DNA of 64,000 nucleotides from Chlorops oryzae (taxonomy: Eukaryota; Arthropoda; Insecta; Diptera; Chloropidae), in the NCBI GenBank assembly GCA_020466095.1, contig CM035806.1, positions 63,909,587-63,973,586 on the forward strand. Direction: 5' to 3'. Of this stretch, positions 35,714 through 48,626 are shown piece after piece. The position numbers and the translations under genes were made by a program. The number at the start of each line of letters is the position of its first letter. The first letter of the stretch is position 1. Below the pieces are notes generated by a model. The model made no database searches. It saw only the letters and a list, made by a program, of their open reading frames with translations, and was not told the origin of the DNA.

Positions 35714-36403
35714 TTTCTATTGCAAAAATTATTTTTCTTTTATATGGAAAGGCGGCATATATTGAAGAAACTTTAATCTCCTATAAGCGAGTTAAGTTTT
35801 TGAGCATGTTCACTTTGCTCGTTAGAGTAAACGTTCGTTATGTTCTTTTGCTCTAACTCCCAAACTAATGGTACTCCATCTTATAGACGAACAGTGTGTA
35901 TTTCGAACATCATGAGATTTGATTAAAAAAATATATTTCTACAACCTAACATTGTCATTATTGTTTAAATTTGCCTTTAAAATTTTCACCTCCAGTTGTG
36001 CACCGCGAAAATTTTTAATTTTATTTCGTTTTTTTTTGTTCTATTTGTTGGGTTTCTTAAAGAAAAATGCAATCGAACATAAAAAAATTGATTAAAAATT
36101 TTTTGAATTGTGCCGACTTATTAGCAAGGGTGCGATGTGTGCTAGAGGCACAACAAGGCGCGTTTTACAATATATTTTGAATCAGATATGATCTTTATTG
36201 AAATACTAGTCTTTAGTAACAATTGGTAAAGAAGTTTTCAGAAACAATTTTATATAAAGCAATAAAAATTAATTCTATAAAAATTATCCATTCATACAGT
36301 TTGAACAGTTGCATATAACGCAAAAGTACAATCAAATAATAACCTACACATTAAATATCGTCTATCTTTGGCTAAAAGTATTTAAACTTAAAGTGATATC
36401 ACA
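35714..36403. other. Intergenic, including one copy of a dispersed repeat
   Basis: 36035-36165 (TTGGGTTTCTTA...GCAATCGAACATAAA...ATTAGCAAGGGTGC) resembles, in part inverted, sequence at 45690-45955. A minus-strand AATAAA near 36194-36199 may serve the SLC22 gene. Otherwise AT-rich. Confidence 0.45.
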
Positions 36404-39400
36404 TCAACTTTCTGTTAAAGATTCTATTGGTTTCTCTTTCGCAAGAGCTTTGGCGTCTTCCACCTGAAATTAAAAAAAAATTTATTTAGAATTCGGTTTT
36501 GTACAGTTTATAGTTCTCACGGTGTCCGGTAGTCTTCTCCGAAATGTTTCTGGTAGAAACAGACCCAAAATACCAGCTGATGCCGAAACTACGCCAAATA
36601 GTAATAATGGCAATGCCTCAAAATAGGTACCCTGTTGATGTCGAAAATGGAAGTTTTAGTTCAATTCAAAGCTTCGATGACTCAGTTAAATAAGGCCTCA
36701 TGCATTTAGTTCACATTTAGCGAAGGCGACCTTAAGTAATTTGGATCATGAATTAAGTCCACTTGCTCATCGCGGTCATAAATTCAATTTCAATTGCAAA
36801 AGTTTATAAATATTCTTTTCGAGAATATCGATTTTCACACTCTAATTGATCAATTGCTGTGTGAACTTACCAAAAGTGGAACAAACGGTGCAACCATTGC
36901 TCCAAATCTTGCAAATGTTGACATAGCACCCACGCCGTTGCTGCGTATAACCTGTAAAAAGGGTTTAAGTTTGAATTATTGAAGTTTTTGATTTTATTTT
37001 TATTATTGTTTTCAATTTCTACTCTATGGATAATAAGTAGTCGTCTTCATGTCAGTTTGAGAACTTCGAAAGCTTAAGCTTTGACACACAAGACCGACCC
37101 TTATTCGATTAGTCTTCACGATGGTGTTTTACGTAAGCAAATTCTGGAATGGAATTCTTCTCAAAAATGTTCATTTAAAAACGTATGACTGTCGGGCAAC
37201 ATGCATATACCTGATTGAAACTCTCATAAAGCCTATAACATGAAAGTTATGAGTAGAGCGTGTATTTTTAAGCATTTATAAAATTGAAGCGTACTTTATG
37301 GGGCAAAAAATTTGTTCAATTTACATAAAGTTAAGATTCAAATCGATTTTTAGCCTATTTAAGACTTTTTCAAAGCTAGGAAATCCCCTTGAAGTTCAAA
37401 TTCGCTACTTATTTCCAAAATGGTGATAAGAAAAAAAAATATCCCCCCACAAAGTATGCTTCAAATTTATAAATGCTTAAAAATACACGCTCTAGTTATG
37501 AGCCTGAAAGTAATGAAAATGGAACGTGTTAAATTGAGATCTGTCCAAAGGGTTGGTTCCAGGGGTTAATAGGTAAGCATGAAAAGAGAACTTAATCACA
37601 GGGTCCGAAAGCTGTGTGATTACAAGAACATGCCAGTAATAGAGAAACCTATTTACCGAGAGCGTTGGATTGTTCAAACGGTGCGAATAAGTTTATAGCC
37701 TCGAATAACGTTGTAAGAGATACACTTTTTGAACCTATTTTTCGGACTTTCACTGTCAATAGCACTTTCGGCCTTTGAGCTATGAAAAAAGTATTTTTAT
37801 TTGGTCAAACTCTTGGACATTTCTCAACATTTCAGAACATTAATGAAGTGAAATGACTTTGTTCGTACTGTCTGGCATAACAAATTTCCAAAAATTTGAA
37901 ATTTGTCGCTTACAACGTTTTTCGAGGCGATGATTCATGTGTAGAAAGTGTGACTTTTTTTTTCAAACGCCGCATTGCTTTTGTGACATATGAAATGTGT
38001 AGCATGCGGCATGCGGCATGTCTTGGCAAAGGAATATGCGGAAGGGAAGACCTGTATCGATTGTTTCTCATCATCCGACTCAACTAATTCTCTATGTAGG
38101 TACCTATAAATGCAGGTTTAAGGGCAGACAGCAGGACTTAAAACCCAATAATTTATATAAATAAATTTTTAATTTTAATAGTACAAAGTCAAAAACAGCC
38201 ATGGGGGGGTTCCCATTGCGAGATATTTAATCTATGAGAATTTCTCCTTATTACTTACAGTTGGCATCATTTCAGCTGTATAAGTGTAAACGATAGCAAA
38301 TGACGAGGTAATACCCAGCTTTCCAATTAGAAACAATGTTATTAGCGCCCAGTTTGAACCTTATGAATATAAGTTGAAATGAAAAAAAAAAAAAAAAATG
38401 GCAAAATTATTAGCAATCAATATTCATTCTATTTTCATTTACTTTTCTCCAAGTTTGTTTGCACTTTAAGATGCAATTAAGAGGAAGCAAAGCAAAAAGA
38501 ACGTTTAATTAATGATTTAATTATTCTTTCCAGTTTATTTTTGTGCTTAACTCACTTTTGGTGATGTAACCTCCAGCTACACAGGTAACCGCACAGAGAA
38601 AGAATGATCCGGATAGGGAAATTCGACGACCGAATTTCCGTAGAGAGAACTGCAAGTGAAAGCTTTTGAATCAATAAAATTCCTTCCCTTTTTTACAGTA
38701 CAATCTCGATAATTAAGACACTTGATAGAGTAACTTTTTATAGATTAAAAAAAAAAAAAAAAAATGCAGGGTAAGATTTAAGAAATCCGCTCTACCCGGA
38801 TGGTTCAGTCGTCAATCGTTAATAGCAATTGGCGAGTCTGAATTGGTGTGTTCCGCCGGATGATCCAGTCTTCTAAATTATAATACAGTCGAATCTCCAT
38901 AACTCGAACTTCGTTAAGCCAAAATCCTCAGTAAGTTCACGGAATTGCCATACCTACCCTTCCGCTGAAGTCATGTACCTCGAAATTCTTCTTAAGTCAA
39001 AAAGTCGTTAGCTCGAGTGTTTTCGAGCATTTCCCTTGACATTCGAGCTATAGAGATTCCATACTGTATTTTGGAATGAGCCCAAAATACATGAATATAG
39101 AATACCCCTTCGAAATTTGGTTTATCCTTGGAGCGAATACAGAGGAAGGAGCCCCCGCTGAGGAAAGGACCCAAAATAAACATAATTCCCTAGCAGTTGA
39201 TTCCCATCCTATGCAGGACTTATTCATTTGCCTTCATTTAAGACATCACGGGGACAGTACACAGTGCCGACTTACCCATGCCAAACAATATCCCGGTATC
39301 TCGATCAAGCAGACCAACGAGAAATTCAAATATTTATTTCCACTTAAGTTCGTCGAGTTCAAAGAAAGTCCGTAAAACACAATCGCGTTCACCGCCCTGG

Positions 39401-40890
39401 ACAATCAAAAAAAAAAAAAAAAAGAAAAAGAAAATCAGCGAAATTCATAGAGACAAAACCTTGCATGCAGTGGTGTGGATGTGACGGATGGGTTTCCTTA
39501 CCAAATATAAAGCATTGCCGCATAGCGTAAAAGTAGAGTTCTGGAATGAAATACCAATACTACGGCTTTCCAAATTTCACTTTTCTTTTCCTTGAGTTTT
39601 TCGTTAAGATCGTCATCACAATTATTTGTATGTTTTTTTCGATTATTGTTATTGGTTTTACGTACGGCTTCCTGATCGATTTCATCGAATCGTGCCAACA
39701 GCGCTATGGACAATTCCCTTTTATTCACTGCCGCAGCGTGTCGTATAATTTGTCCGGCTTTCTCCTTTTTATCGCTCGCAATCAGCCAACGCACCGACTC
39801 GGGTATTATCCAGTAATAGACTAAAAAGAAGAGCGGTGGCACCGAGAGAGCGTATTGCAATAATTGCCAATCGTGCAATAGCCAGGCGAATAGGCCCACT
39901 AAAGCCTCGCCGACGGCATAAAAATAATTGAGGACATTTGAAGACATTTCTCTTAAACGTGGTCCAACCATTTCAACGCCCAATATAAAAGCTAACGGAT
40001 AAACACCCGATGTACCGACGGCATTCAAGAACGCAAATACCACAAAGCTATTATAGTCCCACGCCAGACCTTGAGCAACGCCAGTAATGGCCATAAAAAT
40101 AATGCAAATAACGAAAATGATTTTCCGACCAAATCTATCGAGATCAGAAAATTAAATGAGATTAAAAAAAAATTAAAAAAAAAAAAACAACGATTTTCCC
40201 GTCTATACCAACCGATCAGCCAAGAAACCCGATAGGGCTGTACCAACCACCAAGCCAGCAAAATGGATTGTACCAACAAATGCCAATTTCCATGCATTCT
40301 CCTTGCATGTTAAGCCCCACTGGTAGATAATAGAACATTGTTATTTACACACTAAATATAATAGAATAGGGTCATCGGAGACATGTTTAGCAGCTACTTG
40401 CCTCCTGTACAATTGTCCGTTCGTTCGCATCAAAAATCCATGTAAAGCATTTTTCCCGATGATTGCGGCTAAACCACTCTTTGGGGCATGTATCGGCGCT
40501 CAATATCTCGCTATTTCCATTCGAGTTCGTCGTCTCGTTCAATCGATAGCGGTAACAGCTCTCGGGTATAAATTTTCCTTGAGCGTCCCTTGAACCCGGC
40601 GTCGCGTTAGCTATCCATGCTGGATATAGAATCGGCTCTTCGCGATCATCACACTCCGGTATGAGACATCTATTAAAGGAATTGGAAGAATTTTGTGATA
40701 CATTTTATTTTGTTTGATTTCAGAAGAAATATATTTCACACAACAACCTATAGGCTGGCGTACCGGCGGTAAAAACATAGGAGAGACTATTCGCCGCAGC
40801 GAACATAACCGGCAAACAGATGAGCAAATAATTCATCCGCTGATAACGTCCGAACTCGCCGATTTCCCCGAGAATTTGATCGAAATCCAT
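36404..40890 (-). CDS. SLC22-family organic cation/carnitine transporter (Orct-like)
   Basis: A twelve-helix plasma-membrane major-facilitator carrier for organic cations, carnitine or similar solutes. Ten exons: 40748-40890, 40402-40669, 40213-40319, 39502-40134, 39276-39396, 38556-38649, 38259-38359, 36871-36951, 36521-36631, 36404-36463. They give 572 residues with every phase consistent. The N terminus MDFDQILGEIGEFGRYQ is typical of the family. A large cysteine-bearing extracellular loop follows the first helix. The MFS signature FLADRFGRK spans exons 3-4. PESVRWLIA marks the loop after helix 6. Later come EIPGYCLAW, FGRRISLSG, SFAIVYTYTAEMMPT, and the cytoplasmic LPET tail. The second intron has a GC donor (GAG|GCAAGT). 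Substrate cannot be told from sequence; Orct, Orct2 and CarT are the nearest named relatives I recall. Confidence 0.94.
37250..37500. repeat. Inverted repeat in SLC22 intron
   Basis: Arms of about 52 bp: AGAGCGTGTATTTTTAAGC and following at 37254-37303 are inverted at 37448-37495. Probably an old miniature element. It lies in the largest intron, between the exons at 36871-36951 and 38259-38359. Confidence 0.6.
38886..39066. mobile_element. pogo-like MITE (CAGTCGAATCTCC ends, TA duplication)
   Basis: 181 bp in the SLC22 intron, flanked by TA (38884-38885, 39067-39068). The left end CAGTCGAATCTCCATAACTC is mirrored at the right by GAGCTATAGAGATTCCATACTG. It has CAGT ends and a TA target, as in pogo/Tigger-type elements. 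Confidence 0.7.
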
Positions 40891-41277
40891 TTTATGTTTG
40901 TTGTGGTTTCTCTTTTTTTTTTCTTGCAGAGTGCGAAGTCTGAAAAGAAAAATTTGTAAAAACTTTTCACTTCACTTTCGATCATTTTCGTCCATCACTT
41001 TTCTATTCAAAATTTTGAGATTATTCTTCCGAGCGGGAGCATTGACATTGTTGTTGTTTTTTTTTTTTTTTTTTGTTTTTTGGATTGATGTTCTTTATTT
41101 TCAAAATGATTACGATTTTCGGCGGACGTCTTCCGACGACTGATTGTGTCCTATTGTATTCAAAGCGAAAATTGAGTTCGGCGATTTTCTGCAGAGGCCT
41201 GCGATCTGATGTCTGAGGTCTGAGGTCTCAGGCCCGCGGGAAATCGTGCTGTTGAAAATGAATGTTTTATTTTAGTC

Positions 41278-41278
41278 T

Positions 41279-41340
<62 letters not shown>
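41278..41340. repeat. (TC)n microsatellite
   Basis: About 60 bp of TC repeat. SLSLSL frames over it are artefacts. Confidence 0.95.
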
Positions 41341-41345
<5 letters not shown>

Positions 41346-41989
41346 CTCTATATTTTATTGCATGCATTTGATACTGATCGAGAGATTACTGAGATTTATG
41401 TTCTTTCTATTGTTTTTGCTGAAAAATTTCTTTTCAGATTTTCTTTTTTCTTTCTTTTATTTTTGTGTTTTTTTTTTCTAATTTGAGAACATTTACAGAA
41501 AGTGTGACTTGACTATCTCTTGCAGGCGTATTTATCTTGCACTAATGTTATTTAATGTTACGTTATGTCTGCAGAAATATTGCCCGCATCCTTGGTTTTA
41601 TTGGTGGATCTGTGTGCGTATGCACATTTCACTGGCTTGTAAGATCAGGAGGCACGGCAATTAACCATAAAATCTATTGTACGATTGCGATTGTATTGCA
41701 GATAGTAAGCCTCGCCACTAACTTTCAAACAGCGCACTCACATTGTGGATCAAATATCAATTTTTGTATGCAGGAATTTTTCTTCGTTAGTAATTTTAAA
41801 GAAAAAACTTGATGCTGCCGGTTCAAGAAATAGGAGAAAGGTAAATATAAAAAAAAAACTGCCAAACTCCTCCCCTAACGTAGCAATCTGTCGTACTATA
41901 AGCGAAAAAATCAAATCATTTTAAACTTCGTCAAACAAGCCATCCACCAGCTAGGTACTTATACTTCAAGTCTACTAACGGAACGATTT

Positions 41990-42440
41990 GTAGTACAATC
42001 AGTGCAAATCTTACGATAGATTGTATAGTTAATGGGTAGCTTTACGGTGCGAGTTATGACGAAAACGTACAAACGCCAGCATAGACAAAATTACCAATAA
42101 CAACCCTGTAGGAAATGGCAATAGTGAATCTATACTCTTTCTCTACTGACTGCGTCAACAGTACTACTGACCAGTTAAACCCGTCGCAATGCTTTGCGTT
42201 ATTGACATTTAACATTGAGTTGTCATTGAATGTCAACAGTAAACCGAAAAACTATTGACGACCTATTGACGTCGGTACTATTATATAGACAAAATGAGTA
42301 CTCTTTCGCTTTATAAAGAGACATGTTGTTGACATGGTCAATAAAGATGAACTATACCTCTTGACAGTACAGTTTCTATAATGACACCGCCCGTAAATAC
42401 TGTTGACGTTGGAACTAGTTCTCTTGTCTATATTAACGTC
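41990..42440. repeat. TTGAC/GTCAA-saturated block
   Basis: About ten copies of TTGAC or its complement in 450 bp (for example CTATTGACGACCTATTGACG, TGTTGACATGGTCAATA). Both edges carry ATAGACAA-type words in inverse orientation, hinting at weak terminal repeats. Not coding. Confidence 0.5.
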
Positions 42441-42565
42441 AATATAGACATGGGGCCATATGGCGACAGGCTTCCTGCAGGGAAGCTATGCCTACGTATG
42501 TAGTTCATATATTGTAGATATACGTATATGTATGCTGCTCCCGGGTATTTCGCGCCAAACATACG

Positions 42566-43085
42566 TACCCAGCGGGAAATGTCCCGTGGACATCCCCGAT
42601 GATGTCATAGTGACTTCGGAGCCGGAATGCATGCTATTTCCGGTGACACTTTGTATGACATTTACACAGGAGCTGAAAGGGACTTCAGCGGTGACATTGT
42701 CATGCTAGGGTCTGCGATAACGAAAAAAGCATTTGAGAGCAGGACATTACTTTTTTCTCTCTTTCTCTTTTTTGCCCTCTCTTTGGATATTTCTCAATTT
42801 TTAAAAATTCTATTTTGAACAATTTTTGTTCGCCTCAGCCAAGGATCGAACCCGCGATCTTCGGATTCTGAGTCGAGCACTCATCATCTACGCCACTTCA
42901 TGCTAACGTTCAACTGACGCTAAAACATTATTTAAATTTCAATAGCCTATGAGAGTCAAGCACATGAACAGCATCCCTCCACGATGACATGTCCTCCAAG
43001 ATGTCACACATGACAATGTCACCTATATGTCATCGATGACATCACTGATGACATTGTCATGCAGGAGATAATTTCCCGCTGGGTA
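42566..43085. mobile_element. TIR element packed with TGACAT motifs and a tRNA-like module
   Basis: 520 bp. Ends are TACCCAGCGGGAAAT and ATTTCCCGCTGGGTA, perfectly inverted over 15 bp. About twelve copies of TGACA/TGTCA are clustered toward both ends, for example GATGACATTGTCATG. The middle holds a minus-strand tRNA-like module (42836-42905). No protein frame. Family not recognised. Confidence 0.75.
42836..42905 (-). ncRNA. tRNA-like module (degenerate)
   Basis: On the minus strand, GGCGTAGATGATGAGTGCTC resembles a tRNA D arm/A box, and GGGTTCGATCC is a near-consensus B box 30-odd bases downstream. Acceptor pairing is poor, so a functional tRNA is unlikely. Confidence 0.45.
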
Positions 43086-44062
43086 GGTACATATAATCAT
43101 TGTTGTTGTTTCGAAAGTGCTTAAAAAGGTCACACCGTGGAACCTTTCAGAGAAAATAGTAGGTACCTAATTGATTTCTTTCTTGCATCATTGAAACTTT
43201 CGTCAGGAAAATATTTTTAAAGCTTTTTTTATACAGATGTATTTTTTTTTTCCGAAAAGGAAAAGTAAGACAATCTGACTTAATCAAGTATAGAGAGTTA
43301 CTATACTCACCGACTTTCAGAAGTTTTTAAGTTAAGATTTTATTTGTTTTAAATGAAGTTTAAATTTTGTTTATTAAATGTGTATAATGAAATAATATTT
43401 TTATTTTGATTTTGTTGGAACTTTGTATACCACTGTACCGCAGAAAAATACACTCTCGATCAACTACCCACTCGGGAAAACTCTGTTCTGCCGTGCCTGA
43501 AGATCAGTGATCATCACATAAAGGGCGGATATTTCCTGGCTTTAGAGCCGTTTTCGCAACTTGGGGTGTTATTTTATTTAAGTTTTTCTTTTTTGTTTGA
43601 TTTATTTAGCCACTCCATGGAGAAAAGGAAGTTTAAAAATCATTGGTCTAAAGTCGAAAGCGTACCTAAATACTTATGTGTATTTTTGCGTGTGGTGTTA
43701 TGGTTTTAATAAATCGTTTGCCCTATAAATTGCTTCCTATATACATATGTGCAGAATAGTTATGGCCTTAAATGGCAAAAGGATCGAATTATTATTTTAT
43801 TATTTAAATTTTAAAACACTATCCACATAGCCAGAAGAGAAAATGTTAGCAATTTTTCCGTCGGCTTTTCCCTTTTGTTTTTGAATTAATTGATTAGCAA
43901 AACGCTAGAGCTTAAATACAAAACTTGAATTAAAACGCATGGAAAATATAAATTCAAACTTCCGACACACTCGAACGGCAACTATAACAAAACGATTCCA
44001 ATGAAGATTGATGGAGCTCGTTTCATGCTTCGAGGAAGACTTGAACATTGTTTCCCTTACAT
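43086..44062. other. AT-rich non-coding DNA
   Basis: No exon or clear repeat recognised. The left part continues from the TIR element; the right part abuts the family B element. Confidence 0.4.
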
Positions 44063-44211
44063 TTTTATACCCGACACACTCTGTGTCGAGGGTATATTGC
44101 GTTTGTGTGGTTGTGTGTAACACCCAGAACCAGTCGAGATAGACTATACCAAATATATATAGAAATGATCAGCGTCACTAGGAGATTCGATTTAGACATG
44201 TCCGTCTGTCC

Positions 44212-44249
<38 letters not shown>

Positions 44250-44991
44250 CTGTATACAGTTATCTTATCGAAGGAGTTGAGCTATCTCGACAAAATTTGG
44301 TATGCGTGCTCACGGGGACATGAGTAAGACTAAGTTTGAGAATGGACCCGATCGGACCATTTTTGAGGGTACCCCCAGTACTAGGGTCTGTTACGAGAAT
44401 CACAAAAACTTCTCTAAAATCGAAGTTTTTCAAGATATTTTGATGAAATTTGATATGTGAACATATTTAAAGGCCAGTAATATTATTTCCATAAATTGAA
44501 AAAGTGGGCGTGGCAGAAGGGCGTTTTTCGAAAACTCTCTCCTACACCCGAAATTCAAATGGGACTTGAACGAAAGTTGGCAAGTATACTTCTTTTGTAT
44601 CTATAAACATCCTCTCAAAAAATTTCCTTGGTCGGTCCATTATTAAGGGTACCTCCAGTACTAAGGTCTGTCACAAAAATCCCAAAACTGCCTCAAAATC
44701 GGAGCTTTTCGAAATATTTCCATGAAACATAGAATTTGAGCGTATATTTAAACCTCCGATTAGAATTGCAAAAAAAAAAAATGGAAAAGTGGGCGTGGCA
44801 AAGGGTGGTTTTCATAAAGAAATTTAACAAAAGTCGGTATATGGGGCCCCTAATGGCCTATAAAACCTCTTGAATATTCTTACTTAGTGGTCCTGTTTTT
44901 TGGGCGTTGTTCAAAAATGATTTAAACATGTGTGTCTGTGTCGGGTATTTTATTGTCAGGCTCGCCTGACTATAACACCCTTACTTGTTTT
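44063..44991 (+). mobile_element. INE-1/mini-me-like element, family B, full-length copy
   Basis: It starts TTATACCCGACACACTCTG and carries AATATATATAGAAATGATCAG, then GATTTAGACATGTCC and a (GTCTGTCC)n tract. Several AAAGTGGGCGTGGC blocks follow. It ends with GTGTCGGGTA, a hairpin GTCAGGC/TC/GCCTGAC (44955-44970) and CTTACTTGTT. Inverted ACCCGACACA/TGTGTCGGGT words sit near the two ends. The microsatellite-flanked core is the mini-me signature; the hairpin next to the 3' end fits Helentron-type elements. Confidence 0.82.
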
Positions 44992-45689
44992 TTTTCGCCT
45001 CGTCTTTCATGTCAAACGCAATCAATTTGAAGCACGCGAGAAAATGAATCGAACTCAAGCTAAGTGAACTTGAGCGCCTGATATCGTTCTTTCAATAAGG
45101 CCCGAGAAGACGATGCACCATGAACGATAAACGATCTGCACTTGAGATTGACATTGTTGAAATTGCAATAGAATTTTCATTTAAGTTTTCATTTAGACAG
45201 TAGTGTTCGTATTTAAATTGCTTCTGCGGACATTGAAATCGAACAGAGTATTGGCAATGCAAAGGAGAGACTTTGTCCATACACGATCATTTTGACTATG
45301 TCGGATGAGCGGAATGGCTTACATAATTGGAATTGTGCTCGAGGTTGGTGCTTTAATTTTTGTTATCTACATACCTTCATGACTGCTAAACAGATAGGGC
45401 CGACGTAAGCTGGAATCGACTTTTTTTTTGTTCTCGAGATGCTCAAAGTCGGGGGTATATTAGGTTGGTGCGTTCGTATTTACGGGGATGGTTGGGGTTT
45501 TTTGAAATTTTGGCTTTTTATAAATTTGGGTTTTCTGATTTCACAACAGTCCAAGAGTTAAGTATGTAAGCAGATTTCAAAACATACGTTCTAAAACAAA
45601 GGAAGATACAGGACTTCAAAGCGAGCGGTACACCTGAAGTCGGCGGATTCTACTTGACCGATCCTTTTAAAAATTTGTACGCTATTTCA
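44992..45689. other. Non-coding DNA
   Basis: No recognisable gene or repeat boundary. Two TTGGTGC words (45345, 45466) suggest repeat debris. Confidence 0.35.
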
Positions 45690-45955
45690 ACACATCGTGC
45701 CCTTGCTAATAAGTTGGAACAATTCAAAATTTTTTAAATACATTTTTTTATGTTCGATTGCTTTTTTCTGTAAGAAACCCAACACCTGGAAATTTAACGC
45801 TTATATTGACTGATGCAGCAGTCGATTGAGAGAAATATAAGTTTAGAAAAAATATTATTTCCACCTTAGTTTCAAGAGAGATTGAATGATTTTCAAGAAA
45901 TGCGAAATTTTGAATAGTCCCGACTCAGTAGCAAGGGTGCAACATAAATCAACAG
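45690..45955. repeat. Inverted repeat related to 36035-36165
   Basis: CGTGCCCTTGCTAATAAGTTGG at the left is loosely inverted by CCGACTCAGTAGCAAGGGTGC at the right; ATTCAAAATTTT also pairs. It shares GAACATAAA/TTTATGTTCGATTGC with 36035-36165. Confidence 0.5.
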
Positions 45956-46008
45956 GCATTGAAGAAGGGTTTTGAAATGTTTCTCTTATTTCAACCTTTT
46001 ATGGCATA

Positions 46009-46167
46009 CAGTGCCGTAGCAACCATAGGGGCAAGAGGGGGCTTTTGCCCCCCCCCACGCATTTTTGCTTTTGCCCATGAATAAAATTGAAAAAATAATT
46101 TTCCCCCCCACGCAAATTGGAAAAATAATTTTTCCCCCTCACGCAAAACAGAATTGCTACGGCACTG
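46009..46167. mobile_element. hAT-type MITE with 8-bp target duplication
   Basis: 159 bp with ends CAGTGCCGTAGCAA and TTGCTACGGCACTG. It is flanked by ATGGCATA at 46001-46008 and 46168-46175. An exact 8-bp duplication identifies hAT-type insertion. The interior is rich in CCCCCCACGCAAA-like words. Confidence 0.88.
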
Positions 46168-46208
46168 ATGGCATACGAACCCAGGATATGATTGATTCAA
46201 AAAAAAAA

Positions 46209-46870
46209 AAACAAGTAAGAAAGCTAAAGTCGGTCAAGCCCGACTTTGAAATACCCAGCGTCCCGACATTATTGGCGCACTATGTTTTGCCTATCCATTT
46301 GTGGGCGTGGCAGTGGGCGGGCCACATAAATTTTTTTCCTACACCTTTCATTCGCCTTGGTCAACCTACTTATGTTGTGAATTTGATGTTTCTACGCCTT
46401 TTACTTCACAAGTTACGATAAACCCTTTTTGTGGGCTTATTTGTGGGCGTGGCTCGAAGAGGACGGCGTCCATTTTTTTCCAGGATATGTTCCTTTTCGT
46501 AGTTTACCAGTGCAACAAATATCAATGAAATGTGTTGAGTGGTTCGCAAGTTACAAGCATTTTACTGAAAACACATTAAATTCATTTGTGGGCGTGGCAG
46601 TGGGCGGATGTCTTCCATTTTTACTTAGGATCATACTTGGACCCCGATATATGTACCTGTGTGCCAAATTTCGACTTGATTGGTCCAGGCGTTTCGGAGG
46701 AGATCCGACCACGGACGGACGGACAGACGGACATGTCTAAATTGATTCAGTTTTTGATCCTGATCAAGAATATATATATATATATATATGTCTATATCTA
46801 CGGAGCTTAGTTCTGGCTGTTACAAGATTTGCACAAAACTAGTATACCCTGCTTACGCTGCGTATAAAAA
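46209..46870 (-). mobile_element. INE-1/mini-me-like element, family A, copy 2
   Basis: Minus-orientation copy: ACAAGTAAG, hairpin AAAGTCGG/CCGACTTT inverse, GGGCGTGGCAGTGGGCGG blocks, CGGACGGACAGACGGACATG, (TA)n at about 46771-46789, and GCTTACGCTGCGTATAAAAA at the 5' end. Frames reading SFVGVAVGG across it are non-coding. Confidence 0.85.
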
Positions 46871-48626
46871 TCGTAAAGGTCAGAAAAATACTCAGACCGC
46901 ATCTGTTTTCTCTCTCATAGCAATCCATTAGCAAAGAAAAAGTTAAGGTTTTTCTTTCCTACCATTACGATGAACCTTGAACGTGGCACGATTTAAGTGT
47001 GGGAATAAGGAACATCGGTTACTAATAATACTTATGCATGCAAATTAACCCTTTCATGCTCTCAAATTTCATTCTATTTATAGTTGTGACGCAAAGATAA
47101 CTGGACATGAAATCAGCAAAAAGTAATTTGCGTTACTCTAATTAATCTCATATTTGATGACAATATTTATAAAAGTATTGCAAGAAATCATAACCAGAGC
47201 GGATATTTATGTATATGCACGAAAAAATCGCAAATATTCGCATATTGTATGCTTAAAAAATTGCAATATATGCTCGGAAAAAAAAGAAGAAAATATGCAT
47301 GAGAAAAACTTATTTAAAATGAATTATTTCAATTCATTTTTAGGGTTTTTCTTTATTTACAGCTTAATAGAGTCCAACACAAGGTGGTGAACCAAAGCCG
47401 AAAATTTGCCATTCACCTTCGGCCGATTACTGAAGGCGGAACCGAAGATCAAAAAATTCAATGTATTTATTATTGAGTGGGGGAGCTGTGCGCACCGCGA
47501 CCCATAGTAGGTCTATTGTGCTAAGCCCAATGTCATCTTAATTTACTATCCTGAGGCTTTTTATGTATTTTAGCACTGTGGACGGTTTTAAGACGTTCCA
47601 AAATTTATAGGGGGCAGCAAGGGCCTCCGCAAAGTTGAGGATTCTACGGCTGGCCAGAGATGGACAGTCGCAGAAGAAGTTTCCTGGCGTTTTTTCGTCC
47701 ATTTCACGGAATTCAGACCGATTCATTCGATAGGCCTATATTTTTGGGATGATATCTCAATTTGCAGTGCCCTGTGAAGTATTCGGTCAGGATTTTTTTC
47801 ATTCATTGTAGAGGACCTTTTTCTTTTTTTTTTTAATTTATTAGAAAAAAAATCAGTCCATTGATTGTATAACGCCTCAAAACAAAAATCACATTCCATG
47901 TTCATAATAGGGTATTTGACAACATTAAAATATTGTAATGAGCCTCGGTTATCTTGTAGAATTAAGGGTAAATATGCATTTTTTGCATAATTTCAAACAA
48001 TTAGATGTTTATATTCTTTTAAAAAACATACATATATAAAACGTTGCACTTTTTGAATGGCTTCAAATCAATGTAAAACGATCTATAATTTGTTGAAATT
48101 CAGTGACGTCAAAAGCCAGTAGAAACAAATCAGGTTACCTGTGCTTTATTTGTACAATATTTTCAAAGTTCTTATATTCTGATATTATTCGAAGTATTAG
48201 AGAAAAGCCTACTCGATTCTTTTTTCTATTTTACTAGCAATTGGCGTCGCATATTTAACAAAACTAAAAACTAAACTATCGTTTTTAGCGCAGCAATAAA
48301 AATATGAATTTAAATACCATTTTTAATGGCAAATACGAAAGATATTGAGGAAATATTTTGTTCGCCTTATCTTGGTGCCATAAGCGTTTGTATGCGACAC
48401 TTTCCCAAAAGTAGTCCGAGTGCAATTTTATGGCCAATTTATCTGTAAACCGAAGCCGAACATTCAGTCAGACTTAACAGCTTAATTTATCACGGATTTT
48501 TCTTCGTAGGTAACACCTTAAATATACATATGTATAAATATAAATATATTCATACTTTTAGGTGTTGACTTTCAGCCCGATTCCAAATATTCCCTGGGAG
48601 TTCTTCCGTGCGGATTAAAAAAATAA
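46871..48626. other. Non-coding DNA with a piggyBac-like end
   Basis: TTAACCCTTTCATGC at 47046-47060 resembles the left end of the piggyBac-like element at 169-700; no matching right end was found. I see no exon in the rest. Confidence 0.4.

Noticed and set aside
41262..41486. Frames reading SLSLSLSL
   Set aside because: Translation of a (TC)n microsatellite.
46429..46740. Repeated frame containing SFVGVAVGG, also at 2822-3031 and 52556-52885
   Set aside because: Same non-coding family A repeat in several places; frame preserved only because copies are similar, no domain.
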